Origin: Phytopythium helicoides
Lineage: Eukaryota; Oomycota; Peronosporomycetes; Pythiales; Pythiaceae
Direction of reading: 5' to 3'
Assembly (NCBI GenBank): GCA_024867545.1
Contig: JANFNE010000007.1
Location: forward strand, 310,001-374,000
DNA: 64,000 nucleotides
Numbering within the stretch: the stretch's first letter is position 1; each line of letters begins with the position of its first letter. Shown here one piece after another: positions 61,485-64,000 of this stretch. The notes beneath the pieces were generated by a model. It worked only from the letters and a program-made list of their open reading frames with translations. It did not search any database and had not been told where the DNA came from. The position numbers and the translations under genes are program-made.

Positions 61485-64000
61485 CTAGTCGTCCCAGTCG
61501 TCGTCCGAGTCGTCGCCGTCTGAGTGCGTCTCCTCGTACTCGACGTGGATACGGCGTGCTGCCATTGCATTCGTAATCGCCTCGCTGATAGAAGTAGCTT
61601 GAGTCATTGGAGCAGCCGGGGCCGGTCGAGGGGGAGTCACTCCCTTAGTAGGCGATGGGGCAGACGACGACTCGGTCTCCGCGCTGCCAGTCTTGCGTAG
61701 CTCAGTTCCCTTGCGAATTGCAGCGAGCAGATCGCCCCGACCACCAGCGAACGGGTTCGGGCGGTTCGGAGGCAGTCCCGATACTTTTGGGGCCGACACT
61801 GGAGCTTCGACAGCCTTGGACGCAGGTCGAGACAAACTGATTTGGCTCGCACGCGAGCTCGCACGGCTCTTGCGACGGGCTTGCGCGGCATCCAAGCTAA
61901 AGTCGTGCGAAGACGCCTGCGACGCGTCGAGCTGCCGATGTTTGCGCGGATCCTGCAGCCGCTTCGAAGACGGCGGAGCCTTTCGAGATGAAGCCTGTAG
62001 GTTCTGCCGTTCGTGATGCGAGCTCGATTCTGGCGTATTAATCGACGTGTCCGAGTCGGAATCCGATTCCGAGTCATCCGATTCGCCAAACAGAGTTTTC
62101 TTCGCTGGCTTCGTTGTCTTTTCTCGTCTTGTAGCGGGACTTGCTCCACGAGAAGATGTTGGAGATGGAGCAACAGTTTCCCGCTTTTTCGAGGACCCGT
62201 TCGCAACCGCAGTGGTGCCATTGGATCCAGACGACTCGCCAAGCAGTGCACGAGCAAATGGGCCCTTCAATGTGGTACTCAAACTGGAATCGGGAACTTG
62301 AGACCATACCAGGGACCGCAATAAGCTGTTGCAAATACTGAAGAAACTCTTGCGCGCGCTTCTGCATGTTTTCGGGCTTCGTGTTGTTGCGCAGACGGTG
62401 TTTTGATGGAAATTTCGGCAACGTAGCGTCGGCGAATGCAGAAGTCAAACGCGCGTGAATCTCCTCAAACTGCGCGTAGGTGTACGAGAACGAGTGCTCG
62501 AGGCCCGACGGTACGCGGAACGCAAATGTAAAGACGCCGTCCAGCTTTTTTCCCACGCTTTGCACCGCAGACGACACGAACGTGACGGAAACCGACGCAG
62601 CAGACTGGGATTGAGGTGTCGACGAGAAAAACCCGTTGCCGCTCGAAGCAACACTTTTGGGACTTGTGGCTCCACCGAAATTGGACTGGCGAGCGAATAG
62701 AGATGGTCCAGCACCTAAGAAAGTAGCAGAGAGAAAAAAAGTTAGTACAACCGTTCATGCGGACCTCAAAAGCCATGGAAAATGATTCGTACCTGCAGTT
62801 GATCTTGATACATCCGATTCACCGCTGTCACTCCCACTCTCATCATGATGCAGAGCACTTTGTCCAAGCGACTTTCGTCCATTCATACTCATACTTGGGC
62901 GACGCATGTCAACACTTCGGCGGGTGGTATCGGGCTTGGGATTATCCTTGCGAGACGCGCCAAACAGCCCGCTGTCCGAATCATCGCCATCATCGCTACT
63001 GCTGTCGTCAAACAGCCCACGTCGCCCATTCTGAGGCTTCTTCGATGTCGGCGCATCGTCTCCTTCAATCGCCTTCTTCAATAAATTCTTGCCCTCAGCA
63101 CTCAGCTGGGTATCGCGCTTACGGCTTCGAGTCTTGCTTGTGGTTGCTGCAACAGGACTTGTAACCCCGGAGCTGTCATCAATTGTATCTGCACGGTTTC
63201 GACGAATCGCAGCCAAACTCGCTGCAAATGCATTTGCCATGGTCGGTTCGGGTCCCTCGTGTGATGTCGGGCTACGCACATCCATGGCTCTGCTGTCTCG
63301 TCGACGAGGCGTGTATGCAACGGAGCTTGCAGTCGATTCAAAAGAATCGCGGCGCGGAGTCGAATTTGAGTGTGGGGGAGGGCGTCGACCACCTCCGAGG
63401 ATCGCAGCCAAGCTGCTTTGTACATCGAATTTTTCTTGATCCATGTTTGACATGCGCCTCCGGCTCTGAGTTGCCGATGAACGTGGCATCGGATGGTTGT
63501 CAAAAGACATTGTGTCGAATGACGCACTGCGAAGACTGCTGCTTGACCTGGAAGGCCGCGTTCTATCACCGCTGTTATCGTAGTCGTTGAAGCTTGATCT
63601 CCCCGACGCTGACGGTGCAAATGGTGGCGGGGGTGGAATAAACTGTGACACGCTCGACGCTGTTGATAGCCGGCGCATGGATTGCGACGGAGGTGGTGGC
63701 GGCGGGGGTGGCACAAAACCTCCCATACTAAATCTGTGTTCATGACCTCCGTGGTGCTTTGCCTTCGATGACGAAGACGATAGGCGGGATGAAATCGAGG
63801 AGCGCTCCGATCCATCGTCGGAGAACGACCCGCTGTTGGAGGACGCCGAGCGGTGCCGATGGGCCGCATCCGCAGCAATAATGACTACAAATTCCATTCA
63901 ACGTTAGCAAAGACTCGAGCCAGGATCGCAGCAGCAGCAGCATACGTACACTGTCCCGGAGGCGGCAGCTCGACACGAACCTTCGACTTTTGCTCGACCA
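61485..64000 (-). CDS. PX-WH2-acidic actin-nucleation-promoting-like protein, 5' partial
   Basis: Exons 63950-64000 (entering from the window edge), 62793-63884 and 61485-62714. Order: VELPPPGQ / FIIAADAAHRHRSAS, polyproline (FVPPPPPPPP; FIPPPPPF), WH2-like helices SSLAAILGG and FAASLAAIRRN, an LF-acidic-LF segment GLFDDSSSDDGDDSDSGLFG, then a PX domain (FTFAFRV; YTYAQFEEIHARL; LPKFPSKHRLRNNTKP; FLQYLQQLIAVPGMVSS). Then TLFGESDDSESDSDSD, a good WH2 (GRGDLLAAIRKGTELRKT), a central-like helix (AITNAMAARRIHVEYEE) and an acidic end with DSDDDWDD. WH2 binds actin and central/acidic tails bind Arp2/3; PX binds endosomal PI3P. The frame slips by one base at about 62295 (AGTTCCC) just after the PX domain. 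Confidence 0.75.

Noticed and set aside
1..64000. CRISPR arrays, insertion sequences, retrotransposon polyproteins, tRNA or rRNA genes
   Set aside because: None recognised on reading both strands; repeats present are gene duplications, microsatellites and short palindromes.

Overview
The window looks like nuclear DNA of an oomycete (Phytophthora/Pythium-like). The evidence is dense genes on both strands, GC-rich coding DNA, short GT-AG introns (about 45-90 bp), FYVE-TBC and multi-IQ proteins, a five-member family joining a KKRRRRPK basic/coil segment to a START-like domain, and a 17-base match to the oomycete initiator (GCTCATTYYNCAWTTT) in front of the EF-1alpha genes and one dehydrogenase. 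There are no bacterial operons, phage, insertion sequences or CRISPR arrays, and I recognised no tRNA or rRNA gene.

Layout. 0-4 kb: the 3' end of a C1q/TNF-like gene and a FYVE-TBC RabGAP gene. 4.3-8.2 kb: two tandem RMND1/DUF155-family genes. 8.4-23.3 kb: a large imperfect palindrome. Its two arms (about 9219-12294 and 20199-23280) each carry EF-1alpha, its upstream region and exon 1 of an IQ-motif gene. The 7.9-kb centre holds an atypical SDR, an LRAT-domain gene, two fast-evolving related genes and an ARMT1/DUF89-type phosphatase. 23.4-28.4 kb: SIN3. 29.3-37.8 kb: an unknown gene, a peroxisomal acyl-CoA oxidase, two related two-TM genes and a strictosidine-synthase-like beta-propeller gene.

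38.7-46.8 kb: five tandem genes of the basic-coil/START-like family, all on the minus strand, the fifth decayed. 47-55.6 kb: a short-chain dehydrogenase cluster with one plus-strand gene, four nearly identical minus-strand genes, one relic and one frameshifted gene. 55.8-64 kb: a DHHC palmitoyltransferase, a PX-domain gene, a small mitochondrial membrane protein, and a 5'-truncated gene for a multidomain protein combining polyproline, WH2, an LF-acidic segment, PX and a C-terminal central/acidic tail.

Two themes recur. One is duplication followed by homogenisation (EF-1alpha palindrome, dehydrogenase array, START-like array). The other is single-base frame breaks in otherwise conserved genes (near 32.2, 45.5-46.05, 55.13 and 62.3 kb), mostly next to short homopolymers. 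These breaks are either young pseudogenes or assembly errors. Several genes point to endosome and membrane traffic (FYVE-TBC, two PX proteins, DHHC enzyme), but they are scattered and need not be co-regulated. Exon boundaries were chosen by reading splice signals and frame by eye.
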